Below, piece after piece: positions 34,600 through 44,849 of a stretch of 64,000 nt of DNA. This stretch comes from Regnicoccus frigidus (lineage in GTDB: Bacteria; Cyanobacteriota; Cyanobacteriia; PCC-6307; Cyanobiaceae): NCBI GenBank assembly GCA_025194985.1, contig JAOANE010000050.1:1-64000 (forward strand), in the 5' to 3' direction. Position 1 is the stretch's first letter; each line of letters begins with the position of its first letter. The notes beneath the pieces were generated by a model that saw only the letters and a program-made list of their open reading frames with translations, was not told where the DNA came from and searched no databases. The position numbers were made by a program, and so were the translations under genes.

Positions 34600-36060
34600 A
34601 TGGGGATCGCTGAATGGCGGCAGCAACTGCAGAGCAAGGAGCTGTCCGCCCGCGAGCTCACCGACCACCATCTCGCCCGGATCACGGCCTTAGACCCCAC
34701 CGTCCACGCCTTTCTGGAGGTCACCGCCGAGCGGGCCCGGGCTGATGCCGACCGCATCGATGCCGGCCTGGCCGCCGGTGAGCCCTTGCCTCCCCTGGCC
34801 GGGGTGCCACTGGCGATCAAGGACAACCTCTGCACCAAGGGGATTCGCACCACCTGCTCCAGCCGCATGCTGGAGAACTTTGTTCCGCCCTACGAATCCA
34901 CCGTCACCGAACGCCTCTGGCAAGCCGGCGCGGTGCTGTTGGGTAAAACCAACCTCGACGAGTTCGCCATGGGCAGCTCGACGGAGACCTCCGCCTTTGG
35001 CCCCAGCCGCAATCCCTGGGACCCCGAGCGGGTGCCAGGCGGCAGTTCAGGCGGCAGTGCGGCGGCGGTGGCCGCCGGTGAAGCGATGGCAGCCCTGGGC
35101 TCCGATACCGGCGGCTCGATCCGCCAGCCCGCCTCCTTCTGCGGCGTGGTCGGGCTCAAGCCCACCTACGGCCGGGTGAGCCGTTGGGGTTTGGTGGCCT
35201 TCGCCAGTTCGCTCGATCAGGTGGGCCCCTTCAGCACCAGCGTCGCCGATGCGGCAGCCCTGCTCCAGGTGATCGCCGGCGCCGATCCCCGTGATGGCAC
35301 CTGCCTGGATGTGCCTGTTCCCGATTACACAGCCGCCCTGCAGCAACCGGTGGCTGGTCTGCGGGTGGGCCTGATCAAGGAATGCTTCGAGCAGGACGGC
35401 CTGGCTCCAGAGGTTGCCGCCGCCGTGATGGCCGCCGCCGACCAGTTGCAGGCCCTGGGCTGCGAGCTGGTGGATGTGAGCTGCCCGCGCTTCAACGACG
35501 GCATCGCTACCTACTACGTGATCGCCCCGTCGGAGGCTTCCGCCAACCTGGCCCGCTACGACGGCGTCAAATACGGCTACCGCTCCGAGCAGGCCGGCAG
35601 CTTGGCTGAGATGACGGCCCGCAGCCGCACCGAAGGGTTTGGCGAGGAGGTGCAACGTCGCATCCTGATCGGCACCTATGCCCTGTCGGCCGGCTACATG
35701 GATGCCTACTACAAGAAAGCGCAGCAGGTGCGCACCTTGATCCGCCGCGATTTCGACCGGGCCTTTGAGGGTGTTGATGTGCTGCTCAGCCCGACGGCGC
35801 CCACCACGGCCTTCCGCTTCGGCGCCCACGCCGATGACCCCTTGGCCATGTATCTCGCCGACCTGCTGACGATTCCGGCGAACATGGCCGGCCTACCGGC
35901 GATCAGCCTGCCCTGCGGTTTTGATTCCGCTGGCCTGCCGATCGGCCTGCAACTGATCACTGGCGTGCTCGAAGAACCGCGCCTGCTGCAGGTGGCCCAC
36001 CACTACGAGCAGGCCGCGCGGGTGATGGACAGCCGGCCCGAGGCGGCACTGGTGGCCTGA
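34600..36060 (+). CDS. gatA: Glutamyl-tRNA(Gln) amidotransferase subunit A
   Basis: 486 aa, normal length. Amidase subunit that releases ammonia from glutamine so Glu-tRNA(Gln) becomes Gln-tRNA(Gln); cyanobacteria lack GlnRS and need it. The Ser-cisSer-Lys triad is visible: AIKDN (Lys), GGSSGGSAAAVAAG, and GSDTGGSIRQPASFCG (Ser nucleophile). Partners GatB and GatC are elsewhere. Confidence 0.96.
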   Translation: MGIAEWRQQLQSKELSARELTDHHLARITALDPTVHAFLEVTAERARADADRIDAGLAAGEPLPPLAGVPLAIKDNLCTKGIRTTCSSRMLENFVPPYESTVTERLWQAGAVLLGKTNLDEFAMGSSTETSAFGPSRNPWDPERVPGGSSGGSAAAVAAGEAMAALGSDTGGSIRQPASFCGVVGLKPTYGRVSRWGLVAFASSLDQVGPFSTSVADAAALLQVIAGADPRDGTCLDVPVPDYTAALQQPVAGLRVGLIKECFEQDGLAPEVAAAVMAAADQLQALGCELVDVSCPRFNDGIATYYVIAPSEASANLARYDGVKYGYRSEQAGSLAEMTARSRTEGFGEEVQRRILIGTYALSAGYMDAYYKKAQQVRTLIRRDFDRAFEGVDVLLSPTAPTTAFRFGAHADDPLAMYLADLLTIPANMAGLPAISLPCGFDSAGLPIGLQLITGVLEEPRLLQVAHHYEQAARVMDSRPEAALVA

Positions 36061-36065
36061 GGAAA

Positions 36066-37679
36066 TCAGAATGATTTGGCTGCATCGCTGATTGCTAAAC
36101 CACTGATTAAGGAATCCAGAGCGTCGCTCACTTGATCGAGCACAGACTGCCAGTTGCCACGCTCCGGCTGACGAAAGAGACGGGCTGATGGATACCAGGG
36201 TGACTGGCTCCCTTTGATGCCCCAACGTGGCAAGGGGACATGTTGGAGTAGGACCCACGTGGGCTTTCCAAGGCCGCAGGCCAGATGCACTGTGGTATTG
36301 CTCACGGAAATCACGATGTCACAAGCATCGATTAGTGCGGCCAAGTCATCAAGATTTTTGAAGTTGTCAATTTCATTGAGGCATTTGACCTCGATGCCTG
36401 TTTGTTGTTGTAACTGGGAAATTTCGCTTTGGGTCTCTCCGTATTGAAGCGAAATCAACTTGACGTTAGACCTAGCCAAGGCGCCAGCCAATCCCATGAG
36501 GGACATCGACTTAGAAGCCCCCAGCATTGGGTGTGTACTGCGCCAGGAAATCCCACAGACCAGTTTGGGCTCTCCATTGCGAATCTTTTTGGATACCTGC
36601 ATCTTCAAGGCTTGATCTGCCACAAGATAACCTGCTGGCGAGGCTGGAAATTCACTGAGCGATTGACGAAAATGTCTGCCTAGGCTGCCCATGGCGATGA
36701 AGGCATCATTCTTTGTGCTGGTTGGTACTGAGATGGAATGTTGAAATTTGACCTGCGGTAAGGAGCGCTGCATCAGTGGCAAAAGCCTTGGGTCAACTAG
36801 GACAATGATGTCTTCGTGAACTCTTTTCAGGTCCGGAATCATGGTGCCAAAATTGATTTGGTCGCCAACTCCTAGTTCTGCTATTACGATGACCCTTTTT
36901 TCCTTATCTCTTGGGTGCCATGAGGGTGATGGAGGTGGAGATTGCTTAACCGTTTCTGATTTCCATCTGTACTCGAAGTGCTCCCATGCTTCTGAAAAAT
37001 TCTGCTGCAGAAGCATGATCAAACAGCGGCAGTAGCGTGCTTCGACATGTCCTGAATCCTGTTCAATTGCACGATTCAGGTTTTCCATGGCTGCATCGAG
37101 CTCGCCCAAATCCTTGAGGGCAACGCCTAAATTGTATGAGGCGTCGGGATAATTGGGCTGAATGGAGAGCGCTTCGTTGAAGGCAAGGATTCCATTTTCG
37201 TAATCGCCGATCTGAGTGAGGGCATTGCCAAGATTGCAATGCACCATCGGTAATTCATGTCGAATCGCCAGTGCTTTCCTGTAGACAAGGATGGCGTCTT
37301 CAGATTTCCCAGTGCTGGCCAAGGCCTGCCCTAGATTGCTGAGCGCCATCGTGTCGGATGGATTGAGAGTGATTGCTAAATTAGCTATTTTAATGGCTTC
37401 ATCGTGCCGCTTGGTCCTTCCATAGATTGACGACAGGTTGACATACACAAGGATGTTCTTGGTTTGTGAATTGATTAAAGATAGATATTTTTCTTCCGCC
37501 TCTTGAAGCTTTCCGGCCTGATGAAGTTGAAAGGCCTGCTGTATTAGAAATGCTTCTTGCCTTGTAATCGATTGCAGGAAGCCGTTCTTGGATGTCCGCA
37601 GTTTGCTGCTGGTTGGATGACTTGGTTTGCTAGAAAATCCCTGCTGCCCTGAACCTGCCCCTCCACGCGATCTGACCAT
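36066..37679 (-). CDS. TPR protein with C-terminal glycosyltransferase-like domain
   Basis: 537 aa from ATG 37679 (the frame is open to 37820 but the extra part has no likeness). Around five TPR units lie near residues 55-230 (for example LSNLGQALASTGKSEDAILV and DASYNLGVALKDLGELDAAM). The C-terminal half, with GISWRSTHPMLGASKSMSL and IDACDIVISVSNTTVHLACG, resembles family 9/41-type glycosyltransferases that use nucleotide sugars. GC is clearly lower than gatA and dnaE on either side, so it was probably acquired. Possible surface-glycan or protein-glycosylation role. Confidence 0.7.
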   Translation of the reverse strand: MVRSRGGAGSGQQGFSSKPSHPTSSKLRTSKNGFLQSITRQEAFLIQQAFQLHQAGKLQEAEEKYLSLINSQTKNILVYVNLSSIYGRTKRHDEAIKIANLAITLNPSDTMALSNLGQALASTGKSEDAILVYRKALAIRHELPMVHCNLGNALTQIGDYENGILAFNEALSIQPNYPDASYNLGVALKDLGELDAAMENLNRAIEQDSGHVEARYCRCLIMLLQQNFSEAWEHFEYRWKSETVKQSPPPSPSWHPRDKEKRVIVIAELGVGDQINFGTMIPDLKRVHEDIIVLVDPRLLPLMQRSLPQVKFQHSISVPTSTKNDAFIAMGSLGRHFRQSLSEFPASPAGYLVADQALKMQVSKKIRNGEPKLVCGISWRSTHPMLGASKSMSLMGLAGALARSNVKLISLQYGETQSEISQLQQQTGIEVKCLNEIDNFKNLDDLAALIDACDIVISVSNTTVHLACGLGKPTWVLLQHVPLPRWGIKGSQSPWYPSARLFRQPERGNWQSVLDQVSDALDSLISGLAISDAAKSF

Positions 37680-37940
37680 GGGTTGAAGATGGACTACCGC
37701 GAAAACCTTACCGATCAAGGCATGGCTTTCAGATTCCAATCTGGTTGGAATGACAGGTTCAGCCAAGCAATGGCCTGAATCCCGGCCCGAGCAAGCAGGG
37801 ATTGCGAGCTGTCGTGGCACGCTATTGGTGGTGTCTCTATGGGGTTTTGGCTGAGAAAAGCCCTTGATCTTGTGGTTTCCCTTAAAGTTCAGAGGGTTTT
37901 GTCCAGCTGGTCAGAACCGCTTCTGTCGCCCCCAACGCCC

Positions 37941-40900
37941 TTGGCCTTCGTCCCCCTCCATAACCACAGCGACTACAGCCTGCTGGACGGGGCCAGCCAG
38001 TTGCCGCAGATGGTCGAGCGGGCTTTGGAGCTGGGTATGCCGGCGCTGGCGCTCACCGATCACGGTGTGATGTATGGGGCGATCGAGCTGCTGAAGCTCT
38101 GCACCAAGGCGGGCATCAAGCCGATCATCGGCAACGAGATGTATGTGATCAACGGCTCGATCGATGATCCGCAGCCGAAGAAGGAACGCCGTTACCACCT
38201 GGTGGTGCTGGCCAAGAACGCCACCGGCTATCGCAATCTTGTCAAGCTCACCAGCCTCAGCCACCTGCGCGGCATGCGCGGCCGGGGCATCTTTTCGCGC
38301 GCCTGCATCGACAAGCAGTTGCTGCGCCAGTACAGCGAGGGACTGATCGTGGCCACCGCCTGCCTGGGCGGTGAGATTCCCCAGGCGATTCTCAAGGGTC
38401 GCCCGGATGTGGCCCGCGATGTGGCCCGCTTCTATCAGGAGCTCTTCGGCGACGACTTCTACCTGGAGATCCAGGACCATGGCTCCCCGGAAGACCGGAT
38501 CGTCAACGGCGAGATCGTGCGCATCGCTGCCGAGCTGGGCATCGAGCTGATCGCCACCAATGACGCCCACTACCTCACCCGCCACGACGTGGAGGCCCAC
38601 GACGCCCTCCTCTGCGTGCTCACCGGCAAGTTGGTGAGCGACGTCAAACGCCTGCGCTATACGGGCACCGAATACATCAAGAGTGAGGAGGAGATGGGGC
38701 GGCTGTTCGCCGACCATCTCGAGCCTGCGGTGGTGGCCCGGGCGATCGCCAACACCGTTGTGGTGGCAGACAAAGTGGAGGCCTACGACATCCTCGGGCG
38801 TCAGCAGATGCCCCGCTTCCCGATCCCGGCTGGGCATACGGCGGTGAGCTATCTGCGCGAGGTGAGCGAGCAGGGCCTGCGCCAGCGTCAGGGCTTGCAG
38901 GATTCAGACCCGTTCGAGCCTCTGTATGGCGAGCGGCTGGCCTTTGAGCTGCAGGTGATGGAGCAGATGGGCTTCCCCACCTACTTCCTGGTGGTCTGGG
39001 ATTACATCCGCTATGCCCGCGAGCAAGGCATCCCGGTGGGGCCCGGGCGTGGCTCGGCGGCCGGCTCCCTGGTGGCTTACGCCCTGGGGATCACGGCGCT
39101 GGATCCGGTGGAGCACGGCCTGCTGTTCGAGCGCTTCCTCAACCCGGAGCGCCAGTCGATGCCTGACATCGACACCGACTTCTGCATCGAGCGCCGCAGC
39201 GAGGTGATCGAGTATGTGACGGAGCGCTATGGCGCCGACAAGGTGGCCCAGATCATCACCTTCAACCGCATGACCTCGAAGGCGGTGCTCAAGGATGTGG
39301 CCCGGGTGCTCGACATTCCCTATGGCGATGCCGACCGCCTCGCCAAGTTGATTCCTGTGGTGCGCGGCAAGCCCGCCAAGCTCGCCGAGATGATCGGCCC
39401 CGATTCACCGGCGCCGGAATTCAGGGAGAAGTATGAGAAAGATCCGGTGGTGCAGCGCTGGGTGGATATGGCCCGCCGGATCGAGGGCACCAACAAAACC
39501 TTTGGTGTTCATGCCGCCGGGGTGGTGATTGCCGCGGAACCGCTCGATGAACTGGTGCCGCTGCAGCGCAACAACGACGGCCAGGTAATCACCCAATACT
39601 TCATGGAAGACGTGGAGGCGATGGGGCTGCTGAAGATGGACTTCCTCGGTCTGCGCAACCTCACCATGATCGAGAAAACCATTGATCTCGTTGAGCAGAA
39701 CACTGGCGAAAGGATCGATCCTGATGCCCTTCCGGCCTTTGACGACGCCACCTTCGCCTTGCTCGCCCGCGGCGATCTCGAAGGTATCTTCCAGCTCGAA
39801 TCGAGCGGCATGCGCCAGATCGTGCGCGATCTCAAGCCCTCCTCCCTCGAAGACATCTCTTCGATCCTGGCGTTGTATCGGCCGGGCCCGCTCGATGCCG
39901 GCCTGATACCCAAGTTCATCAACCGCAAGCACGGCCGTGAAGCGATTGAGTTCGCCTGTCCGGCGCTGGAGCCGATCCTGAAGGAAACCTACGGGATCAT
40001 GGTGTATCAGGAGCAGATCATGCGGATCGCCCAGGATCTGGCTGGTTATTCACTCGGTGAAGCCGACCTGCTGCGCCGGGCGATGGGCAAAAAGAAAGTG
40101 GCCGAGATGCAGAAACACCGCCATCAGTTCGTGGAGGGTGCCACCTCCCGAGGTGTGATGGGCACGGTGGCTGAAGCCTTGTTTGAGCAGATGGTGTTGT
40201 TCGCTGAATACTGCTTCAACAAGAGCCATTCCACCGCCTACGGCGCGGTTACGTACCAAACGGCTTACCTCAAGGCGCACTTCCCGGTCGCCTACATGGC
40301 GGCGCTGCTCACGGTCAATGCCGGCAGCACCGACAAGGTGCAGCGTTATATCGCCAACTGTCAGGCGATGGGCATCGAGGTGATGCCGCCCGACCTCAAT
40401 GCCTCCGGCATCGACTTCACCCCCACCGGTGAGCGCATCCTGTTTGGCCTCTCGGCGGTGCGCAACCTCGGCGATGGTGCGATCCGCCAGCTGCTGGAAG
40501 CCCGCATCAGCGGCGGACCGTTCGTGAGCCTGGCCGACCTCTGCGACCGCATCCCCGGCCAGCTGCTCAACCGCCGGGCGCTGGAATCGCTGATCCACTG
40601 CGGGGCGCTCGATGCCCTTGAGGCTGGTGGCAACCGCGCCCAGTTGATGGCGGATCTGGATCTGGTGCTCGATTGGGCCACCTCCCGCGCGAAAGACCGG
40701 GCCAGCGGCCAGGGCAACCTCTTCGATCTGCTCGCCGGTGCGGCTGCGGATCCTGCCCCGGATTCAGGAACTCCTTCAGCAACGTCATCTCCGGCTGGTG
40801 GCGATCTGGCCACGGCGCCGAAGGCCGCTCCTGTGGCCGATTACCCCCCCAACGAGAAGCTGAAACTGGAGAAGGAGCTGGTGGGCTTCTACCTCTCCGA

Positions 40901-41498
40901 CCATCCGCTCAAGCAGCTCTCGGGGCCGATGCGGCTGCTCACCCCGATCGGCCTGGCCAGCCTGGAGGAGCAGGCCGACAAGGCCCGCGTGAGTGTGGTG
41001 GCGATGGTGGCTGAACTGCGGCCCCTGACCACGCGCAAGGGCGATCGGATGGCCGTGCTCCAGCTCGAAGATCTCAGCGGCAGCGCCGAAGCGGTGGTGT
41101 TCCCGAAAACCTATGCCCGCCTGGCTGACCACCTGATGGTGGATGCCCGCCTGCTGCTCTGGGCCTCTGTTGACCGCCGCGACGACCGGGTGCAGCTGAT
41201 CGTTGACGATTGCCGCGTCATCGACGAGCTGCAGTTGCTGATGGTGGACCTCGATGCCGAGCAGGCCGCCGACATCAGCGTGCAGCACCAACTGCGCGAG
41301 TGCCTGGTGCAGCACCGCCTCGGCCAGGACGACGCCGGCCTGCGCATCCCCGTGGTGGCGCTGGTGCATGACCAGGAGCAGGCCCGCTATGTGCGCCTCG
41401 GCCACCAGTTCTGCGTGCGCGATGGCGAAGCCGCCCTCCATACCCTCACGGCCGCTGCCTTCACCGCCCGGTTGCGCACACCGCTGCAGCTGGTCTGA
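37941..41498 (+). CDS. dnaE: DNA polymerase III alpha subunit
   Basis: 1185 aa from TTG 37941. The frame is open from ATG 37839, but the 34 extra residues do not look like the family, whose N-terminus is (M)AFVPLHNHSDYSLLDG, the PHP domain metal site. Catalytic Asp motifs include MPDIDTDFCIERR; VGPGRGSAAGSLVAYALG and FGVHAAGVVIA are palm/finger blocks. A C-terminal OB domain (VSVVAMVAELRPLTTRKG) ends the protein. Main replicative polymerase; cytosolic replisome. Confidence 0.95.
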   Translation: MAFVPLHNHSDYSLLDGASQLPQMVERALELGMPALALTDHGVMYGAIELLKLCTKAGIKPIIGNEMYVINGSIDDPQPKKERRYHLVVLAKNATGYRNLVKLTSLSHLRGMRGRGIFSRACIDKQLLRQYSEGLIVATACLGGEIPQAILKGRPDVARDVARFYQELFGDDFYLEIQDHGSPEDRIVNGEIVRIAAELGIELIATNDAHYLTRHDVEAHDALLCVLTGKLVSDVKRLRYTGTEYIKSEEEMGRLFADHLEPAVVARAIANTVVVADKVEAYDILGRQQMPRFPIPAGHTAVSYLREVSEQGLRQRQGLQDSDPFEPLYGERLAFELQVMEQMGFPTYFLVVWDYIRYAREQGIPVGPGRGSAAGSLVAYALGITALDPVEHGLLFERFLNPERQSMPDIDTDFCIERRSEVIEYVTERYGADKVAQIITFNRMTSKAVLKDVARVLDIPYGDADRLAKLIPVVRGKPAKLAEMIGPDSPAPEFREKYEKDPVVQRWVDMARRIEGTNKTFGVHAAGVVIAAEPLDELVPLQRNNDGQVITQYFMEDVEAMGLLKMDFLGLRNLTMIEKTIDLVEQNTGERIDPDALPAFDDATFALLARGDLEGIFQLESSGMRQIVRDLKPSSLEDISSILALYRPGPLDAGLIPKFINRKHGREAIEFACPALEPILKETYGIMVYQEQIMRIAQDLAGYSLGEADLLRRAMGKKKVAEMQKHRHQFVEGATSRGVMGTVAEALFEQMVLFAEYCFNKSHSTAYGAVTYQTAYLKAHFPVAYMAALLTVNAGSTDKVQRYIANCQAMGIEVMPPDLNASGIDFTPTGERILFGLSAVRNLGDGAIRQLLEARISGGPFVSLADLCDRIPGQLLNRRALESLIHCGALDALEAGGNRAQLMADLDLVLDWATSRAKDRASGQGNLFDLLAGAAADPAPDSGTPSATSSPAGGDLATAPKAAPVADYPPNEKLKLEKELVGFYLSDHPLKQLSGPMRLLTPIGLASLEEQADKARVSVVAMVAELRPLTTRKGDRMAVLQLEDLSGSAEAVVFPKTYARLADHLMVDARLLLWASVDRRDDRVQLIVDDCRVIDELQLLMVDLDAEQAADISVQHQLRECLVQHRLGQDDAGLRIPVVALVHDQEQARYVRLGHQFCVRDGEAALHTLTAAAFTARLRTPLQLV

Positions 41499-41952
41499 AC
41501 GGAGGGCGGGATCCGATCGTCCCCGGTCGCTGGATTAAGGCCTGGACGTGGGGTCAAAGCCGGTATTTGTGATCAAAGGCCGAACTTGCGATTCGCCTCT
41601 CGCCTGCAGATAGCTTTGGCCATGGTTAAGGTCTCTTTGCGCTCCAACTGCTTGATTAAGCAGCGACAGGTGAATGGGGCTAACGCATCAGGCCTTGGAC
41701 GGGCGGTGCTTCTTCCTTCCATGGTCACAGCGCCCTTGCATATGGCCAGCCGAGGCTGATCGGCTAGTTATGTTATCCCTATCTTGATTGGTCCCCAAGT
41801 CTTGAGTCAAAGAGCCCAAGACTTGGAGAGACAGGAGTGCCCCTTGTGGTTAATGGCCACTCCAGTTTGGAAGGTCTCTGGAGCGAAGTCGGTTTCTGTT
41901 GAAGCTGAGTTCCACTCCGTTAAAGAGGGGTCAAGCCTTCATGCTCAGGTCA
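41499..41952. other. Intergenic, no gene seen
   Basis: Lower GC than dnaE. No open frame with coding character, tRNA or clear repeat. Probably the promoter-free 3' side of dnaE and the CsbD-like gene. Confidence 0.5.
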
Positions 41953-42300
41953 TCACATCTTGTCTGCAGCGTCTGATGTGGCTTCACCGAGTTTGCCGAC
42001 GGCAGACTTGAGTCCTTGCTTGAGATCGGATCCCGCCTGCATGGCGGAAGCCTGGACCTGCTTGGCCTGTCCCTTGATCTTTTCACCCGTATCACCGGTC
42101 AGATCACCGTGGGCTGCTTCAAGCCGGCCTTCGGCATCTTTGGCTGTGGCATTTAAATCTTTAGACATGAATCGTGCTGCAAAGGGAAGGTTGGCGGGAT
42201 GGCTGCTCAAGGCCATGGCAGGAGCTTGAACAACCAGTGAGATGATCAAGACGATCACCGACAGAATCAGTCTGAGTGGACGCGTCCTGTCCGTTGTCAT
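41953..42300 (-). CDS. CsbD-like stress protein with membrane anchor
   Basis: 115 aa. One hydrophobic segment (LILSVIVLIISLVVQAPAMA), either an anchor or a signal peptide with an AMA-L site, then a CsbD-like helical part: AKDAEGRLEAAHGDLTGDTG and EKIKGQAKQVQASAMQ. CsbD proteins rise under general stress. The frame is open upstream to 42675 but without coding character; ATG 42300 fits. Confidence 0.7.
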   Translation of the reverse strand: MTTDRTRPLRLILSVIVLIISLVVQAPAMALSSHPANLPFAARFMSKDLNATAKDAEGRLEAAHGDLTGDTGEKIKGQAKQVQASAMQAGSDLKQGLKSAVGKLGEATSDAADKM

Positions 42301-42556
42301 GGCATCCACAGTTGCAAGGGCCAACCTCATAGGTAGCCAGAAGACTGGCCGCTGGCCACGGAAATGCTGCTGAGAATCCCTTGAAAGGGACAACAGCTGA
42401 AAATCTCCAGGTTCTGAATTGATTGATGAGTCGCGGTGCTTATGCAATTCCAGGCAGGTTTCAGCCCTGGAACTGGGACAGGCACCGCTGAAGACATGGA
42501 ACGTCAGACCATGACTCCGATCGGGGCACCAAACAGGGCCAGGGAGGAGACGTTGC

Positions 42557-43261
42557 CTATTTTGTTGCTGCCGCAAGCAACGCATCCGTGAGCCCGTCAG
42601 GATCGGCCATGGCATCAGTGCCCGGACCCGAACCCGCATTCCCCAGCAACTCAGGTTTGTCAACAAAGCACTCAATCAGAGCTTTGAAGAAATTGTCTTG
42701 ATGACTGAGCATGTGTGTCCCCATGGTGCCCGTCCTTCCACCGAGGCACAAATCAACAGATCCATCTAGACCCGTGATGACCACTCCTGGCTGGTGAGAG
42801 AGCGAACGATGAATCATCAAAGGATTCTGAGATGAAAAGAATTCCACCGCTTCCTCTGGGGTGCTGTGGATCAACGTTGCTTCTTGGGCCAAGTGGTGGA
42901 ATCGTCTGAGGATTTCATGCGTTGGCTTCGAGCCTGGCTCCAGATCCCAGGAACTGGGTTGCCAGGCCACGTCAAGGGCGATGTCAACCCCAAGCGGTAT
43001 CGAACGCTCAAGAATCATCGTCAGCGTTGTGTCCTCTGTTGCGCAAATCAGGGAATTGCTGGTGATCAGCAGCCAAGAGGCTTTTGAAACGATTGGCATC
43101 ATGGCTTCCACCAGGCCAGCAGGTGTTTGGGTGGAAGCACAGGCTGCGCTATAGACGGCGGAGAACTCAACAACTGCTGGAATATCTGTAGCGCTCATTG
43201 AGGAAGCTGACTCCTTGGCGGGAAGATTACTGCTGGAGCCATGCAAAGTGTTGGAAATCAT
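42557..43261 (-). CDS. Degenerate PfkB/fructokinase-like protein
   Basis: About 234 aa (ATG 43261; ATG 43198 also possible). The core resembles the middle and C-terminal half of sugar kinases: VDIALDVAWQPSSWD (compare ...VALDVNWRPxxWD), a region with EEAVEFF, then PGVVITGLDGSVDLCLGG. The catalytic GAGD motif expected next is absent, replaced by GTHMLSHQDNFFKALI, and the N-terminal sugar-binding half is missing. Lower GC than neighbours. Either a pseudokinase reused for another role or a decaying gene with its frame still open. Confidence 0.5.
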   Translation of the reverse strand: MISNTLHGSSSNLPAKESASSMSATDIPAVVEFSAVYSAACASTQTPAGLVEAMMPIVSKASWLLITSNSLICATEDTTLTMILERSIPLGVDIALDVAWQPSSWDLEPGSKPTHEILRRFHHLAQEATLIHSTPEEAVEFFSSQNPLMIHRSLSHQPGVVITGLDGSVDLCLGGRTGTMGTHMLSHQDNFFKALIECFVDKPELLGNAGSGPGTDAMADPDGLTDALLAAATK

Positions 43262-43370
43262 GTTGTTGCGGTGATGGAGGGAGTAGGGCTGCAAGCAATA
43301 ATTATCGTGATCAACGATGCATTTAGGAGTATCTTCTGATTGGCCATCAGGCTGAAGTTGGTTTTGTGTC

Positions 43371-43718
43371 TTAGTTGTCTTTTTCCGCAAAATTGTGAAA
43401 TCGTGTGGCTAAGTCTTGGAAGAGGTGATCTGTCTGTATTAGCAGTACTTCCCAGTTTGCTTGGGTAGCTTGTTTCAGCCTCTCTGCCTGCGAATGGGCT
43501 TGATCTCGGGCCTCGGTTAGCTCCGCCACTCGCTTCTCGGTTTCGTTGCGGACTTCCGACGAGATGCTTTGCAGTGTTTGTTTGAGTGTCTCGATCTGGT
43601 GAGACCAAGCCTCAATTTGTGCCTGCTTTTTGGCGAGGATGGCTTGCTTGAGTTGCTCATCCACTTGGCTTTGCCCGTCAGCTTGGTTGCTGATGGGCGG
43701 CTGAGACGTGTTGCTCAT
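43371..43718 (-). CDS. Coiled-coil protein
   Basis: 115 aa, almost entirely helical and charged (KKQAQIEAWSHQIETLKQTL, then NETEKRVAELTEARDQAHSQ). No membrane segment. Directly upstream of the PfkB-like gene on the same strand, so they may be co-transcribed. Function unknown. Confidence 0.55.
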   Translation of the reverse strand: MSNTSQPPISNQADGQSQVDEQLKQAILAKKQAQIEAWSHQIETLKQTLQSISSEVRNETEKRVAELTEARDQAHSQAERLKQATQANWEVLLIQTDHLFQDLATRFHNFAEKDN

Positions 43719-44186
43719 GGTGTCTGTCTAAGGTTGGATCGGTTGATTTCAACTCAACGGCGTAGCTCGACAAATCTGCCCGAAGAACCGGAACCGTGGT
43801 TTAACTTTGTGACCAGCTACATGTAAGTGGGTCCATATTATCAGGACGTGCCTCTTCAGCTTGTCCAAAAAATCTCTCAGTGATCACCATTGACCTGTAT
43901 TAATCCTTAAGATCTTCTGTATCGTGATGCGGTATCTGAGCTTTTGGTCGTGTATCTGTCTGCTACGCCAGTGCCATTGGTAGTATGAATCAAGCCCTTT
44001 TTTCTCACGAAGGTCCCACTCATGATTGAATCATCATCAACACCGAGCGTGGACCCTTGCTTGGAGTCCAATTGGTGTTGGCAAACTATGCCTGTCAGTT
44101 CATGCTGATAGGCAGCAATCGAGAGACCCAATCGATCTGGCTTTGACTTCAACCACCAGGTCAATGTTGGCGCGATCGATGGCTGG
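43719..44186. other. Intergenic, no gene seen
   Basis: AT-rich relative to the core. Short open frames only; a minus-strand frame crossing it (43907-44296) has no coding character. Holds the upstream regions of the two flanking divergent genes. Confidence 0.5.
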
Positions 44187-44837
44187 ATGGATCGCCTGAG
44201 CAGAGCGCTTCTCTGTCCCAATTGCCGCTTTCCCTCATGGTTTGTCGTTTTCGTCAAAACTCCGCAGCTTTCGGCCCCTTTCGCCCCGGCAGCCATGGCT
44301 GAGCTGCTGGTCAGGGCTCAAGGCCGCTGCAAGCTCATGAGCGCTGGCTTTGAGGCCTTCAATGGACACTGCGTCTTCAAACACAAAAGGTCTGGGGATG
44401 TCGATGCCGATGTCATCACGCTCGATGACGGCACCGCTTTCAATTTCTCCGGTCCGGGTGTTCAGGCCCTGAGCGTGCGGACCCACTCCGGCATCCGTAA
44501 TGTGCGGCACCAGGCCCAATCCGATCATGAGGTGTTCAGCTGGAAGGATGGCCAGCCACGTCAGCTTTCGGTGCGTCTCGACAATGTCCAGAATCCAAAT
44601 GTTCGTTTCGAGGATGATGATCAGAAGGCTGACACCAGTTCGCTGGTGGGTGAGCGCGGGTGCCAGGCCCTGCGAACCCTGACCTCCAAGGGCTACAGCT
44701 ACCGCGGCGGCACCAAGCTGGCTGACAGCACCTTCACCTACTGGAAGCAGCCCAGGACGAACCATTGCGTGGCGGTTCGCACCACCAACGGTCGCTATCG
44801 CTCTATCACTTACACCAAAAAGGGCGACTGCAGCTGA
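44187..44837 (+). CDS. Hypothetical protein, probably secreted
   Basis: Up to 216 aa. The N-terminus (CRFPSWFVVFVKTPQLSAPF) is weakly hydrophobic and may be a signal region. The rest has four well-spaced Cys (GRCKL, GHCVF, RGCQA, NHCVA) that could form disulphides, with FNGHCVFKHKRSGDVDADVI and ITLDDGTAFNF typical of a beta-sandwich inhibitor-like fold. Start uncertain (ATG 44187 or 44298). Function unknown. Confidence 0.5.
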   Translation: MDRLSRALLCPNCRFPSWFVVFVKTPQLSAPFAPAAMAELLVRAQGRCKLMSAGFEAFNGHCVFKHKRSGDVDADVITLDDGTAFNFSGPGVQALSVRTHSGIRNVRHQAQSDHEVFSWKDGQPRQLSVRLDNVQNPNVRFEDDDQKADTSSLVGERGCQALRTLTSKGYSYRGGTKLADSTFTYWKQPRTNHCVAVRTTNGRYRSITYTKKGDCS

Positions 44838-44849
44838 CGGGCGGCCCCT

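Noticed and set aside
37839..37940. N-terminal extension of DnaE from ATG 37839
   Set aside because: The 34 residues do not resemble DnaE; family N-terminus begins at the TTG 37941. Kept as an alternative only.
43907..44296. 129-codon minus-strand gene
   Set aside because: No coding character or motif; overlaps the start of the secreted-protein gene.
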